From: Dyadobacter sp. SG02
GTDB taxonomy: Bacteria; Bacteroidota; Bacteroidia; Cytophagales; Spirosomataceae
Reading direction: 5' to 3'
Assembly (NCBI RefSeq): GCF_900109045.1
Contig: NZ_FNYL01000005.1
Span: 531,340 to 595,339 of the forward strand
DNA length: 64,000 nucleotides
Shown: piece after piece, positions 34,889-44,132 of the stretch
Layout: every line of letters starts with the position of its first letter
Position numbering within the stretch: the stretch's first letter is position 1
Translations under genes and position numbers: made by a program
Notes under the pieces: generated by a model
Told to the model about the DNA's origin: nothing
The model's database searches: none
Seen by the model: only the letters and a program-made list of their open reading frames with translations

Positions 34889-37800
34889 ATGAACAAAAAT
34901 CTATTGACCAGAGCACTCTTCCTGCTCATGGGAGTGCTGTGTTACGGCGCGGCCGTGGCGGTGAACATTACGGGGACCGTCTGGGTCGATGCCGACAATG
35001 ACGGCATCGTCGACGCCGGGGAAACCGGTACTGATTTTGGCGGCACGATGTTCGTCAATGTCGTCAACAATACCTCGGGTGCCATTATCGCCTCCACGCA
35101 GGTAGGTCCCGCCGGGGGATATTCATTTACCGGCCTGCCCAACAACCTTACCGGCCACAAGCTGGTGCTCACCAACACGGCCACCAATCCAAAGGGAAAC
35201 CGTGTTCCGGGCACCTATTATGTAGTAGAAGATGTGGTGGGCGGCAGCAATACCGCCAACCAGGCCAACGCGCCCCTTATGGGCGAAATCGCGCTCACTA
35301 ACCAGGCGGCCAATATGCAGAACCAGAACTTCCGCATGGGCGCGCAAACGCCATTCGGCTGTCTGGATGGTATCGCCTACCAGATTGCCGTGGTTTCCGG
35401 GCAGACCGAGTCCTCCCTGTTCAGCTACAATGTGAGCTCAGGCACACGGACGCTGATCGGCCTGACTTCCTATTCTATGAACTCACTGATTTACAGCTCG
35501 GCTACCGACAATTTCCTTTGGGCTACGCTTGTGGGCTCCAACGACATCGTTAGAATCGGAGCGGGCGCGGGAACCGTGGTTTACGATATCGAGAACCTGC
35601 CCTTGGCAAGCTATAATGTGGGTGTGGAACTACCGAATTCCTATATGCTGGTTTACACTTCGAATGCCGCGGATTATTTTGTGATCGATGTCGATCCTGC
35701 ACGTGCTACATTCCTGGAACTGGTTGACCCTACCAATGGATATGCATTAAAAACCGGCCCCAACTACGGCACACCGGTTTCCGTAGGTTTCGGAGGGTCA
35801 GATATTGCATACCTGGCATCTACCGGCCTCGCCTACGGGATCACCACAACCGGCGTGCTGCAAACCCTGAACCCCGCCACGGGTGTTGTAACGACCAATC
35901 CATCGGCGGTAACAGGTTTGCCGGCCGACCCATACGGTGGTCTGTTCAGCGACAAAGCGGGCAAATTGTATGCATTTAATAACAGCACGGGCGGGTTCTA
36001 CCGCATTGATCCTGTGGCGAATACAGCGACCTTGCTTTCGACGAGCCCCCCTTCCGGCGGAAACGACGCGGCGAGCTGCCCCAATGCATTCGTGGAATGC
36101 GACACCGATATTCCCGTGGTACCCGCCGATGTGACCCTTTGCCCCGGCAATAGTACCAACTTCACCGTCGCGCCCGACGGCAATGGCCCATTCACCTATC
36201 AATGGCAGCAAAGCACCAATGGCGGCAGCAACTGGGCCAACATGCAAACCACGCCATTCTCGGGGCCGAACGGCACCTATTCAGGCGGCGGTACTGCCAC
36301 GCTCACCGTTACTCCATCGACTGCCGCATGGAACAACTTCCAATACCGTTGCGTGATCACCAGCAACCTTTGTACCACGCCATCGTCGTCGGCCACCATG
36401 AACGTGTACGCCACACCCGGCGAGCCGACATTGGTAGCCGGCACCGACGCAGCCATTTGCCCGGCCATTACCTACAACCTCAACCGCCTCGTAGCGGGCC
36501 CCGCTCCTGCCGGCAGCACGTTGCGCTTTTACACTTCATCTACCCCTTCCGCGGGCACGCTCGTAGCCGATCCTACGCAGGCACCCGTGGGTACATATTA
36601 CGCACGTTACGAGAATCCGGGCTGCACAGGCCCTGTGAGCCAGCCGATTACGATCACCAGTTGCATTACGCCTTTTGAATGCGAGGATGGTGTGGCATAT
36701 CAGGTGGCGGCAGCGGGCGGCGAAACGGTATCGACGCTATATGCCTATAATGTTGTAAGCGGGGTGAGAACACAGATCGCACCGCTTTCGGCGCTCGTCA
36801 ATTCACTCATTTACAGCGAACTGGACAACACACTCTGGGCTACCAAAAACGGCACCAACACGATCGTGCGCATCGGCGCCGACGGCACGCTCATCGAGTA
36901 TCCTATCGCCAATCTCAGCGGCAACTTCAACGTGGGTACGGGATTACCGGGGGGCTATATGCTGGTTTACAATACGAGCCAGCCACGTTACTATGTGATC
37001 GATATTAACCCCGCACGCGCTACTTACCTGCGCCTGGTCGACCCGGCGAATGGCTACGCGTTGCAGACCGCGGCGCCTTACGGCAAAGCATTGAGTGCCG
37101 CCATCAACGTGGCCGACCTTGTTTATGAGCCGGTTTCAGGACTGGTTTACGGGGTAGAATCAACCACGGCCAGATTGGTGACACTCAACCACGTTACCGG
37201 CGCGACCACCGTCGGGGCCGTTATCGCCGGTTTGCCGACGGGTACCTCATTCGGAGCAGTATTTGCGGACCCCAGCGGCAAGCTTTACGCATTTGCCAAC
37301 GACCCGGGCACATTTCACCGCATTAATCCTACGGCAGCCTCTTCCACACTGCTTTCGACCAGCATTACCTCCAACAGCAACGACGGAGCAAGCTGCCCGA
37401 ACTCCATCCTGGAAAACCTGCCCTTCGATTGTGCGGACGGTATCACCTACCAGGTGGCCGCAGCAGCCGGAGAACCTGTTTCTACACTCTACGCATACAA
37501 TGTGAACAGCGGCGCACGCACCGAAATCGCCCCGCTGCCGATGACGGTCAACTCGCTGATCTACAACTCGGCGGATAACATGCTTTGGGCAACCCGGAAC
37601 GGCACGGCCAGCATTGTACAGATCGACCGCGAAGGCGGCACTGTGGAGTATCCGATCGCCAACCTGCCTGGCTCGGGTAGCTTCAACGTCGGCGTAGAGT
37701 TGCCGAATGGCTATATGATGATTTATCAGACCAATTCACCGAGCTTCTACGTGATCGATGTCGATCCGAATCGTCCTGCCACCTATCTGAAACTGGTAGA

Positions 37801-39040
37801 CCCGACGAACGGCTTCGCGCTGCAAACCGGCCCGACCTATGGCGTGACGCTTAGCCAGCCTTTCGGCGGATCGGATTTTGCCTACCTGCCTTCGACCCAG
37901 CTCATCTACGGGTTCACGACCGATGCCCGCATTTCGACCATTAACCCCCTCACGGGTGCGGTTACCGTAGGTGCTTCGCCGATTTCCGGGCTGCCGGGCA
38001 ACAGTGGTTTCGGGGCTGTATTCGCGGATGCGACAGGCAAACTTTATGCATTCCACAACGACTCAGGCCGTTTTTACAAAATCGATCCGGTCGCCAATTC
38101 GGCCAGCTATATGTCGACTTCGCTGCCTTCCAACAGCAACGATGGCGCCAACTGTGTGACCGCGACAATCTGCGACATCGAACTCACCAGGCCCAACCCG
38201 GAAACGCAGATCGTTTGCGAAACCAACACCGCTCAATTCAGCGTTACAGCCACCGGTACCGGAACGCTCATTTACCAATGGCAGGTAAGCACGGACGGCG
38301 GCGACACGTGGACCAACCTGGTCGCAGGCGGCGCTACCGATGCCAACGGAACCTATTCGGGCGCCGGTTCGAATACGTTGACGCTCACACCCGCTAACAC
38401 AGGCTGGTCGGGCAACCGTTACCGCGTGATCGTCGATAGCGACAGCGACCTTTGTACACTTACATCCGGCTCCGCGCTGTTGACCGTGCGAACCGAAGAG
38501 CAATGCAACTTGCCTGTCACGCTGGTATCCTTCTCCGTTTCCAAAGAGGCCAACAGCACCGCGCTGCTCAACTGGAATACTTCGGAAGAAACCAACAGCG
38601 ACCGCTTCGAAATCGAGCGCAGTTCCGATGCCAAAAACTGGAACACGATCGGCATCAAAGCCTCCAATGGTGAAAGCAAGGTATTGCGGAAATACGATTT
38701 CGTCGATCAGGCACCGGCAGCAGGACTAAATTACTACCGCCTGCGAATGGTTGATAAGGATGCCACTTTCGCATACAGCCGCATCGTGAGCGTGGAATTC
38801 GACGGCAATGGCATGCTTGCAGCTTACCCTAACCCGGCCAGCGAGAAGTTGAAATTCAAGGATTTTGCAAAAGTGAAATCTGTGATCCTGCATAATGCCG
38901 CAGGCGTGAAAGTGATCGACCGTAAGGCCGTCACTGCCGAAGGCCTGGATGTAAGCAAGCTTGCTCCCGGCATTTACACGGTAAACCTCACCCTGACCAA
39001 CGGCAGCCAGCGCGTTCAGAAAATTATTATAGTGAGATAA
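34889..39040 (+). CDS. Secreted multidomain protein with T9SS type A sorting domain
   Basis: 1383 residues from the ATG at 34889 (MNKNLLTRALFLLMGVLCYGAAVA signal). An SdrD B-like domain (NITGTVWVDADNDGIVDAGETG) is followed by three copies of a propeller-like DUF6923 unit, each opening FxCxDGxxYQVAxxxGExxSTLYxYNVxSGxRT and closing SxxxNDGASCPN (about residues 155-400, 590-835, 845-1090). Ig-like domains (FTYQWQQSTNGGSNWANM; LIYQWQVSTDGGDTWTNL) sit between units and near the end. The C-terminus has LPVTLVSFSVSKEANSTAL and the AAYPNPASEKLKF...LAPGIYTVNLTLTNGSQRVQKIIIVR T9SS tail, closely like that of the 2438-residue protein at 3.8 kb. Surface or secreted; ligand unknown. Confidence 0.92.
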   Translation: MNKNLLTRALFLLMGVLCYGAAVAVNITGTVWVDADNDGIVDAGETGTDFGGTMFVNVVNNTSGAIIASTQVGPAGGYSFTGLPNNLTGHKLVLTNTATNPKGNRVPGTYYVVEDVVGGSNTANQANAPLMGEIALTNQAANMQNQNFRMGAQTPFGCLDGIAYQIAVVSGQTESSLFSYNVSSGTRTLIGLTSYSMNSLIYSSATDNFLWATLVGSNDIVRIGAGAGTVVYDIENLPLASYNVGVELPNSYMLVYTSNAADYFVIDVDPARATFLELVDPTNGYALKTGPNYGTPVSVGFGGSDIAYLASTGLAYGITTTGVLQTLNPATGVVTTNPSAVTGLPADPYGGLFSDKAGKLYAFNNSTGGFYRIDPVANTATLLSTSPPSGGNDAASCPNAFVECDTDIPVVPADVTLCPGNSTNFTVAPDGNGPFTYQWQQSTNGGSNWANMQTTPFSGPNGTYSGGGTATLTVTPSTAAWNNFQYRCVITSNLCTTPSSSATMNVYATPGEPTLVAGTDAAICPAITYNLNRLVAGPAPAGSTLRFYTSSTPSAGTLVADPTQAPVGTYYARYENPGCTGPVSQPITITSCITPFECEDGVAYQVAAAGGETVSTLYAYNVVSGVRTQIAPLSALVNSLIYSELDNTLWATKNGTNTIVRIGADGTLIEYPIANLSGNFNVGTGLPGGYMLVYNTSQPRYYVIDINPARATYLRLVDPANGYALQTAAPYGKALSAAINVADLVYEPVSGLVYGVESTTARLVTLNHVTGATTVGAVIAGLPTGTSFGAVFADPSGKLYAFANDPGTFHRINPTAASSTLLSTSITSNSNDGASCPNSILENLPFDCADGITYQVAAAAGEPVSTLYAYNVNSGARTEIAPLPMTVNSLIYNSADNMLWATRNGTASIVQIDREGGTVEYPIANLPGSGSFNVGVELPNGYMMIYQTNSPSFYVIDVDPNRPATYLKLVDPTNGFALQTGPTYGVTLSQPFGGSDFAYLPSTQLIYGFTTDARISTINPLTGAVTVGASPISGLPGNSGFGAVFADATGKLYAFHNDSGRFYKIDPVANSASYMSTSLPSNSNDGANCVTATICDIELTRPNPETQIVCETNTAQFSVTATGTGTLIYQWQVSTDGGDTWTNLVAGGATDANGTYSGAGSNTLTLTPANTGWSGNRYRVIVDSDSDLCTLTSGSALLTVRTEEQCNLPVTLVSFSVSKEANSTALLNWNTSEETNSDRFEIERSSDAKNWNTIGIKASNGESKVLRKYDFVDQAPAAGLNYYRLRMVDKDATFAYSRIVSVEFDGNGMLAAYPNPASEKLKFKDFAKVKSVILHNAAGVKVIDRKAVTAEGLDVSKLAPGIYTVNLTLTNGSQRVQKIIIVR

Positions 39041-39057
39041 GTTAAATAGTTAGTGTT

Positions 39058-39092
39058 GAAAAAAGCACAGGCCGGTTGGTCTGTGCTTTTTT
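39058..39092 (+). terminator. Terminator of the T9SS protein gene
   Basis: AAAAAGCACAG pairs with CTGTGCTTTTTT, leaving a 10-nt loop, 18 bp after the stop. Confidence 0.9.
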
Positions 39093-39100
39093 GTGCTTTT

Positions 39101-39300
39101 TGCCAGGTTTGGTCAGGGGTGGTCAGGAGTGGTCAGGGGTAGTCAGGTTTGGTCAGGGAGTGGTCAGGTTTAGTCAGGTTTAGTCAGGGATGGTCAGGTT
39201 TAGTCAGGGGTGGTCAAGTATACATTACTAAACTGACAGCACTTGACTACAAATGACCATACCTGACCACTCATGACAGCACTTGACCACTCATGACCAT
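39101..39300. repeat. 10-bp tandem array followed by inverted 10-bp array
   Basis: From 39101 to about 39221 there are twelve units of GGTCAGGnnT or close variants, nearly all exactly 10 bp apart (one is 11). After a 10-bp AT-rich centre, about seven units of the complementary word TGACCAnnnn follow at 10-bp spacing to 39299. The region fills the gap between the convergent T9SS and hybrid-kinase genes. The two arms can pair, and the motifs lie on one helical face. Confidence 0.9.
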
Positions 39301-39317
39301 CCCCCGTTCCACCGCGG

Positions 39318-42300
39318 CTACGCCGGCAACCAAATATGAAACGCCGCCCCCTCGCCCGGATGGGATTCGGCGGAAACGTAGCCGTCGTGCTGCTCTACGA
39401 TTTTTTTCACGATGCTCAGGCCGATGCCCGTGCCCGCGTACTCATTCTTGCGATGGAGACGCTGGAACAATGCGAATATCTTCTCGCTGAATTCAGGCTC
39501 GAAACCGATGCCATTGTCCTTCACACAAATATGATGATAGTCGCGGTAGGCCGGCTCGGCGGTTGCCTGCGGGCCTTCCCGTGTCGGGATGGTCTGAGCT
39601 GTTTCCCGCGTTCCGGTAATGCGTATTTCGGGTTTGCCGGGCGAGAATTTGAGGGAATTACTGATCAGGTTCGAAAACAACTGGTTCATTTGCAACAAGT
39701 TTGCGTGCAATACCGGCAGGTTTTCGACGATCAGGGTGGCTTGCTTTTCCTGAATCGCCAGTTCAAAATCGACCCGGATGTCGTCGATTACCCTGTTCAG
39801 ATCTACCTGCTGCGAGCTCTCGCCGTTCTGTGAGAGCCGGCTGTATGACAGTACCGACTGAATAAGCTCGCCCATCCGTTGCGCCGACAGGTATATTTTC
39901 TGGAAATAACCCCTCGAAAGCTCGCTATCGAAATTGTTCCGTTCGATCAGGTGAATAAATGTCTGGATTTTCCGCAGCGGCTCCTGAAGGTCGTGGCTCG
40001 CCACATAATTGAACGATTCCAGTTCCCGGTTGGCATTCACCAGTTCCTGCGTGCGCTGCTCCACTTTCCGTTCAAGTTCTTCGGTAATCTTGTTGCGCTC
40101 GCCCGCCATGCGTATCTGGGCCTTTGCCCGCGCGATGAGCTCCCTGCTCGAAAACGGTTTCACAATGTAATCGTCCGCCCCGATTTCGATGCCCTCGATC
40201 CTCGACTCCTCCCCTGCCCGCGCAGTGATCAGGATGATGGGCGTGTGGCATACCTGCGGATCGGCCTTTACGGCCTTCAACAATGCAATGCCGTCCATTT
40301 CCGGCATCATAATGTCGCTCAGTACCAGCGCGGGGTGGTATTTTCGGATCAGGTCGAGCGCTTCAAACCCGTTGGAAGCCGTCAAAGTTTTATACTGGTT
40401 TCCCAGCAGCGACCGGATATGTTCGCGCATGTCGGCATTGTCGTCGGCGATCAGCACGCATTCCTGCTGGTGATCCTCGCAGGTAACGTAAACCTGCGTC
40501 TCGTGCCTGGCAGAAGCGAGCAGACCTTCGGCCTCGCTTACGTAAAAATCCGAAATAGCTTCGTCCAGCTCAGGGTTCATTTCATATACCTGCGATACTT
40601 CGAGGTGCGCTTTGCCTTCCGGTATAGTGGCGGTGAAGCGGCTCCCCGCTCCTTCCGTACTTTCCACGCCAATGCTCCCGCCGTGCAGGGTCACCAGCTC
40701 CTTAATGAGCGACAGGCCGATCCCGGTGCCCTCATAGGTACGCCCCGCCGAATTCTGCACCCGGTGAAAACGTTCGAACATATGCGGCAGTTCGTGCGCG
40801 GGAATGCCCACGCCCGTATCACGCACGGACAAGCGGATATGCCCGTCGCGCGCATCGAGTTCCAGGGTGATTTTTCCTTTTAAAGTATATTTAAATGCAT
40901 TCGACAGAAGATTGAACACCACCTTTTCCCACATCTGCCTGTCGACGTATGCCATGCAGCCTTCGCCTGCGATAATGACCTCAAAATCCAGCTCCGCCTT
41001 TTCTATGACCGAACGGAAGTTGGAAGCCAGGTTTCGCGTGTACAAAGCAAGATCCGTTTTCACAAACCGCGCATGCCCCCTGCCACTTTCCATCCTGCTG
41101 AAATCCAGCAACGTATTCACCAGTTTGAGCAGGCGTAATGCATTGCGGTGCGTCACCTCCACCTTCGCTTTTTCCTGGTCCGACAAGTCCGCCGCGTGAT
41201 GGTTCAGCAATTCTTCCAACGGGCCGAGCATGAGCATCAGCGGCGTCCGGAACTCGTGGCTGATATTGGTAAAAAACAACGTTTTCGCCTTGTCGAGCTC
41301 TTCCAGCACCCGCAACCTCCGCTGTTCTTCCTCATAGGCCATTACATTCCCCAAACCCAGGGCAATGCGGTCGGCAATCTGTTGGAGGAAGTTCCGGTAG
41401 GCCTCGTCGAACTTCCGGTAGGGGTTCAGCCCGACAGCCAGCAGGGCGAGGGGAAATTTCCGGCCCGTCGACTGAATGGGCAGGTATACCACGTACTTGG
41501 GCGGCACATCCCATCCGCCTTTGGATAATTGCTTCCAATGCCCGCGGTTGATCGCCTCGATCATTCGGTTTTGCCGTATGGTAACTACCAGTTGTTCGTA
41601 GCGGTCGCTGGCGTCGGCCAGGCGGATGTGTGCGTCAAGCCGCTCGTCGTCGCGGTCCACGCCCGAGGTAGCCACCAGGCTGGCGTGCTCGCCATCTTCC
41701 GAAATTTTGTAAAGGACCGCGAACGGGAAATCGAGCATATTGGCCGACAATGCCCTTCCTACTTGTGCAAAAACTTCATCCTCCCGCTTCTTCTCGCCGA
41801 GGGAATCGAGCTGCTGCATGGTTTTAAGCGCCCTTTCGCTGAGAATGCGTTCCGTATCGGCCGTATTATAGCAAATTATTCCTGCCGGCCGGCCATCGTC
41901 ACCCAGCACGGGCGTGTATGAGAAAGTATAGTATGTCTCCTCAGGGAACCCGCTCCGGACCATGATCAGCAACCGGGATTCCACGTAGGTGCCCTCGTCG
42001 CGCTCCATCGCCCGCGAGAGCATAGGCTCGATATCCTTCCAAATGTCCTTCCACACCACCGACGCCGGTTCGCCGAGGGCGTGCGGGTGCTTGCCGCGGA
42101 CAATGTCGATATAAGCGTCGTTGTAGAATTTCAACAGACTGTGCCCCCAGCCGATCCAGATGGGCTGTTTCGAGCTCAGCATGATCCGGATACACGTTTT
42201 CAGGCTTTGCGGCCAGTCCCGGGGGTTTCCCAGCCCGGTAGCCTGCCAATCGAATTCCCGTATACGTCGCCCCATTTCCCCTCCACCTGCCAAAAATTCG

Positions 42301-42329
42301 AGCGTGGATTGTTCCGTCGGGTCGGTCAT
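39318..42329 (-). CDS. Hybrid sensor histidine kinase with two kinase cores and an internal receiver
   Basis: 1003 residues, no membrane segment or signal, so cytosolic. Order: PAS-like domain (about 25-165, with WGHSLLKFYNDAYIDIVRGK), GAF-like domain (about 180-330), first HisKA with His358 in ISHEFRTPL, HATPase (NLLSNAFKY, DTGVGIP, GTGIGLSL; 465-572), receiver with Asp672 in LSDIMMPEMDG and VKPF, coiled coil, second HisKA with His779 in ASHDLQEPL, and second HATPase (NLISNSLKF, DNGIGFEPEF, GTGIGLSIVKKI) to the end. The second core resembles bacteriophytochrome-type kinases. It overlaps the single-domain receiver gene upstream by 4 bases. A four-step relay inside one chain is plausible. Confidence 0.93.
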   Translation of the reverse strand: MTDPTEQSTLEFLAGGGEMGRRIREFDWQATGLGNPRDWPQSLKTCIRIMLSSKQPIWIGWGHSLLKFYNDAYIDIVRGKHPHALGEPASVVWKDIWKDIEPMLSRAMERDEGTYVESRLLIMVRSGFPEETYYTFSYTPVLGDDGRPAGIICYNTADTERILSERALKTMQQLDSLGEKKREDEVFAQVGRALSANMLDFPFAVLYKISEDGEHASLVATSGVDRDDERLDAHIRLADASDRYEQLVVTIRQNRMIEAINRGHWKQLSKGGWDVPPKYVVYLPIQSTGRKFPLALLAVGLNPYRKFDEAYRNFLQQIADRIALGLGNVMAYEEEQRRLRVLEELDKAKTLFFTNISHEFRTPLMLMLGPLEELLNHHAADLSDQEKAKVEVTHRNALRLLKLVNTLLDFSRMESGRGHARFVKTDLALYTRNLASNFRSVIEKAELDFEVIIAGEGCMAYVDRQMWEKVVFNLLSNAFKYTLKGKITLELDARDGHIRLSVRDTGVGIPAHELPHMFERFHRVQNSAGRTYEGTGIGLSLIKELVTLHGGSIGVESTEGAGSRFTATIPEGKAHLEVSQVYEMNPELDEAISDFYVSEAEGLLASARHETQVYVTCEDHQQECVLIADDNADMREHIRSLLGNQYKTLTASNGFEALDLIRKYHPALVLSDIMMPEMDGIALLKAVKADPQVCHTPIILITARAGEESRIEGIEIGADDYIVKPFSSRELIARAKAQIRMAGERNKITEELERKVEQRTQELVNANRELESFNYVASHDLQEPLRKIQTFIHLIERNNFDSELSRGYFQKIYLSAQRMGELIQSVLSYSRLSQNGESSQQVDLNRVIDDIRVDFELAIQEKQATLIVENLPVLHANLLQMNQLFSNLISNSLKFSPGKPEIRITGTRETAQTIPTREGPQATAEPAYRDYHHICVKDNGIGFEPEFSEKIFALFQRLHRKNEYAGTGIGLSIVKKIVEQHDGYVSAESHPGEGAAFHIWLPA

Positions 42330-42730
42330 AAAGCGATTCGGTTATCGATCAACTGTACAAACCCCCTTCTAAGCTCTTCAATGTCAGGACTTTTCTTCAT
42401 AAAACCGGATGCGCCCAGTTCCATGCATTTGGTAACGATTTCTTTCTGGTCGGAGGTCGAATACATATATATCGGTGTCTTTACCAGTCTGGGATTCTGC
42501 TTCAATTCTGCGAGCAGCTCCATCCCGTTCATTTTGGGCATATTGATATCGATAAAGATCAGGTGGGGCTGATAGGCATCCCCGCCCAATTTTTCCAGTG
42601 CCTGAATGCCGTCGCATGCAAATTCGCAATTCACGCCCGCACCTGTATCCTGCATCGTAAGCAGGAAAATCTCCTGATCATCGACATCGTCGTCCACCAG
42701 CAGAATCGAAATGTTTCCGGGTATCATCAT
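42326..42730 (-). CDS. Single-domain response regulator (CheY-like)
   Basis: 134 residues from the first of two adjacent ATGs (42728-42730), consisting of one receiver domain. ILLVDDDVDDQEIF gives the acidic pocket, Asp61 in IFIDINMPKMNG is the phospho-acceptor, the switch region is MYSTS and the conserved Lys lies in MKKSPD. The DDDxDDQE pattern is typical of the Rcp1-type receivers that work with phytochrome-like or hybrid kinases. No output domain. The stop overlaps the start of the hybrid kinase (ATGA), so it is the probable phosphotransfer partner. Confidence 0.93.
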   Translation of the reverse strand: MMIPGNISILLVDDDVDDQEIFLLTMQDTGAGVNCEFACDGIQALEKLGGDAYQPHLIFIDINMPKMNGMELLAELKQNPRLVKTPIYMYSTSDQKEIVTKCMELGASGFMKKSPDIEELRRGFVQLIDNRIAL

Positions 42731-43078
42731 TTCATCAATAAAATCTAATATTGGTCGGCACACCTGATCCTACTATACGTCTGCGGATCGCCTCCCTTTC
42801 CTCACTGCGATTTGCAAAAGTCGTTCCATGACGATCGACCCGTAAATGGCACCATGCCTGCCCGGGAAATGCGTTGGTAATGAGCATACGCGCATTTCGG
42901 GCAAATCTCCGGCCTGCGATTATAGGGAAAAATTTGCACGGATTTTCCAAAACGGGGAAACGATGGTTTCCCGGATTATACGTTGTAGAATTTCTTCAAA
43001 AAATATTATATTCAAAGTAGAATTAATTAACTTTTCTGTATACTTGCGGCTACAAACATTTAGATAACACTATCCCCC
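42731..43078. other. Intergenic region between divergent genes
   Basis: 348 bp without a gene. CCGGGAAATGCG (42862-42873) and its near-complement (42891-42901) form an imperfect inverted repeat. AT-rich DNA at 43005-43060 with TATACTTG near 43037 may be the promoter of the lipoprotein gene. Confidence 0.45.
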
Positions 43079-43666
43079 ATGAAGAAAAATCTCCTCCACT
43101 TGTGGCTGTTCATGCTTATGACGGCTGTGTCTTTCTCGTGTAGCGACGACGACGACAAAACCCCTGACACGATCAAACTCGAAGACTCCTGGAAAGAGGG
43201 CTGGTCTTCGCAAAAAGTGCTCGACATCACCAAGGGCCAACGCCCCGATCCGTCGGTTTACCTCGACCAGAAGTACATCGATTTCCACCTCGCACAGTTT
43301 AATAGCGGTGCAACTTACCTTGTGACCAAAAAGGCATTGGACGACTACGGTCGCGACACGCTTGGCTATCCCGACAATACGCAGTTTGTTATGACTAAAA
43401 CTGAAATGGACGCCATGCTGACCAAAACCGGCAAGGATATCAGCAAGATCGAAACGGAGCTGGGCATACCGGCCGGTAGCTGGCAAGGCAAGGAAATGGT
43501 ACGAATCTCGATCCCGGATCCAAAAGCATTGAACGTACGCGTTCCCTCGGGTAACGAAATGGGGGCCAACAGCCTGTGGCTGCCCGGCGGCCATCTTCCG
43601 ACAGGCTATTCGGAAGCGGTTGTCAACAAGATCCCGAAAGGAAAATACACGGAAACACCACTATAA
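43079..43666 (+). CDS. Hypothetical lipoprotein
   Basis: 195 residues. The N-terminus MKKNLLHLWLFMLMTAVSFS-C is a lipoprotein signal with Cys21 followed by SDDDD, the acidic context associated with surface export in Bacteroidota. The remainder is mixed alpha/beta with SWKEGWSSQKVLDITKGQRPDPSVYLDQKYIDFHLAQFNSGATYLVTKKALDDYG and a glycine/proline-rich end (GANSLWLPGGHLPTGYSEAV). I do not recognise a family. Stands alone, 347 bp downstream of the divergent kinase operon. Confidence 0.75.
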   Translation: MKKNLLHLWLFMLMTAVSFSCSDDDDKTPDTIKLEDSWKEGWSSQKVLDITKGQRPDPSVYLDQKYIDFHLAQFNSGATYLVTKKALDDYGRDTLGYPDNTQFVMTKTEMDAMLTKTGKDISKIETELGIPAGSWQGKEMVRISIPDPKALNVRVPSGNEMGANSLWLPGGHLPTGYSEAVVNKIPKGKYTETPL

Positions 43667-43749
43667 TCATGAAAACAGGACAGTGCGTTGGGCGACGCGC
43701 TGTCCTTTGCTTTTTGACGTATATTTAGCCCCGCATAACGCCTTTTTAC

Positions 43750-43974
43750 ATGAAAGAAATTGCCAAGGAAGCCTGGAACTACACTTTTTCCGAACGCGGG
43801 CCCGGAGATTACATACTCTCCGTGGTATGCGGGGGCGTAGGTTTGTACGATTTTGCGATCCGCCTCACAGCCCCGCAGGTGGCCGCTTACGAGCATGAAG
43901 GCATTCCCTACATTTCCAGGCTGGCAGAACAGGTGCGGCACGATCAGTCACCATTCAATGCGCAGAAGGCCTGA
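43750..43974 (+). CDS. Small hypothetical protein
   Basis: 74 residues starting at ATG 43750, shortly downstream of the lipoprotein gene and closed by a good terminator. KEIAKEAWNYTFSERGPGDYILSVVCGGVGLYDFAIRLTAPQVAAYEHEGIPYISRLAEQVRHD has a balanced composition and ordinary codon use. It resembles small uncharacterised Bacteroidota proteins with a two-strand, one-helix pattern, but I recognise no domain. Function unknown; cytosolic. Confidence 0.65.
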   Translation: MKEIAKEAWNYTFSERGPGDYILSVVCGGVGLYDFAIRLTAPQVAAYEHEGIPYISRLAEQVRHDQSPFNAQKA

Positions 43975-44013
43975 CCGCCACCTATCACTTTTTCAAGCTG
44001 ATTAACAGACCCT

Positions 44014-44038
44014 TAAAGGCCTCAACGGGCCTTTTTTG
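44014..44038 (+). terminator. Terminator after the small protein gene
   Basis: AAAGGCC-TCAACG-GGCCTTTTTTG: 7-bp stem and T tract, 40 bp after the stop at 43974. Confidence 0.85.
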
Positions 44039-44132
44039 AATTTTCGATGCAACGTTTCCCGATTCCGGTCGTCATTGCATTGCATTCCCTTAGCCGGTGA
44101 AGGCAAATCGAACAGTCGTTAATTAGCCATGT

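Noticed and set aside
39101..39300. CRISPR array
   Set aside because: The 10-bp repeats have no 25-40-bp repeat and no unique spacers, and no cas gene lies nearby.
39879..40883. 334-residue open frame on the plus strand
   Set aside because: It is opposite the hybrid kinase gene whose motifs are complete; no domain can be seen.
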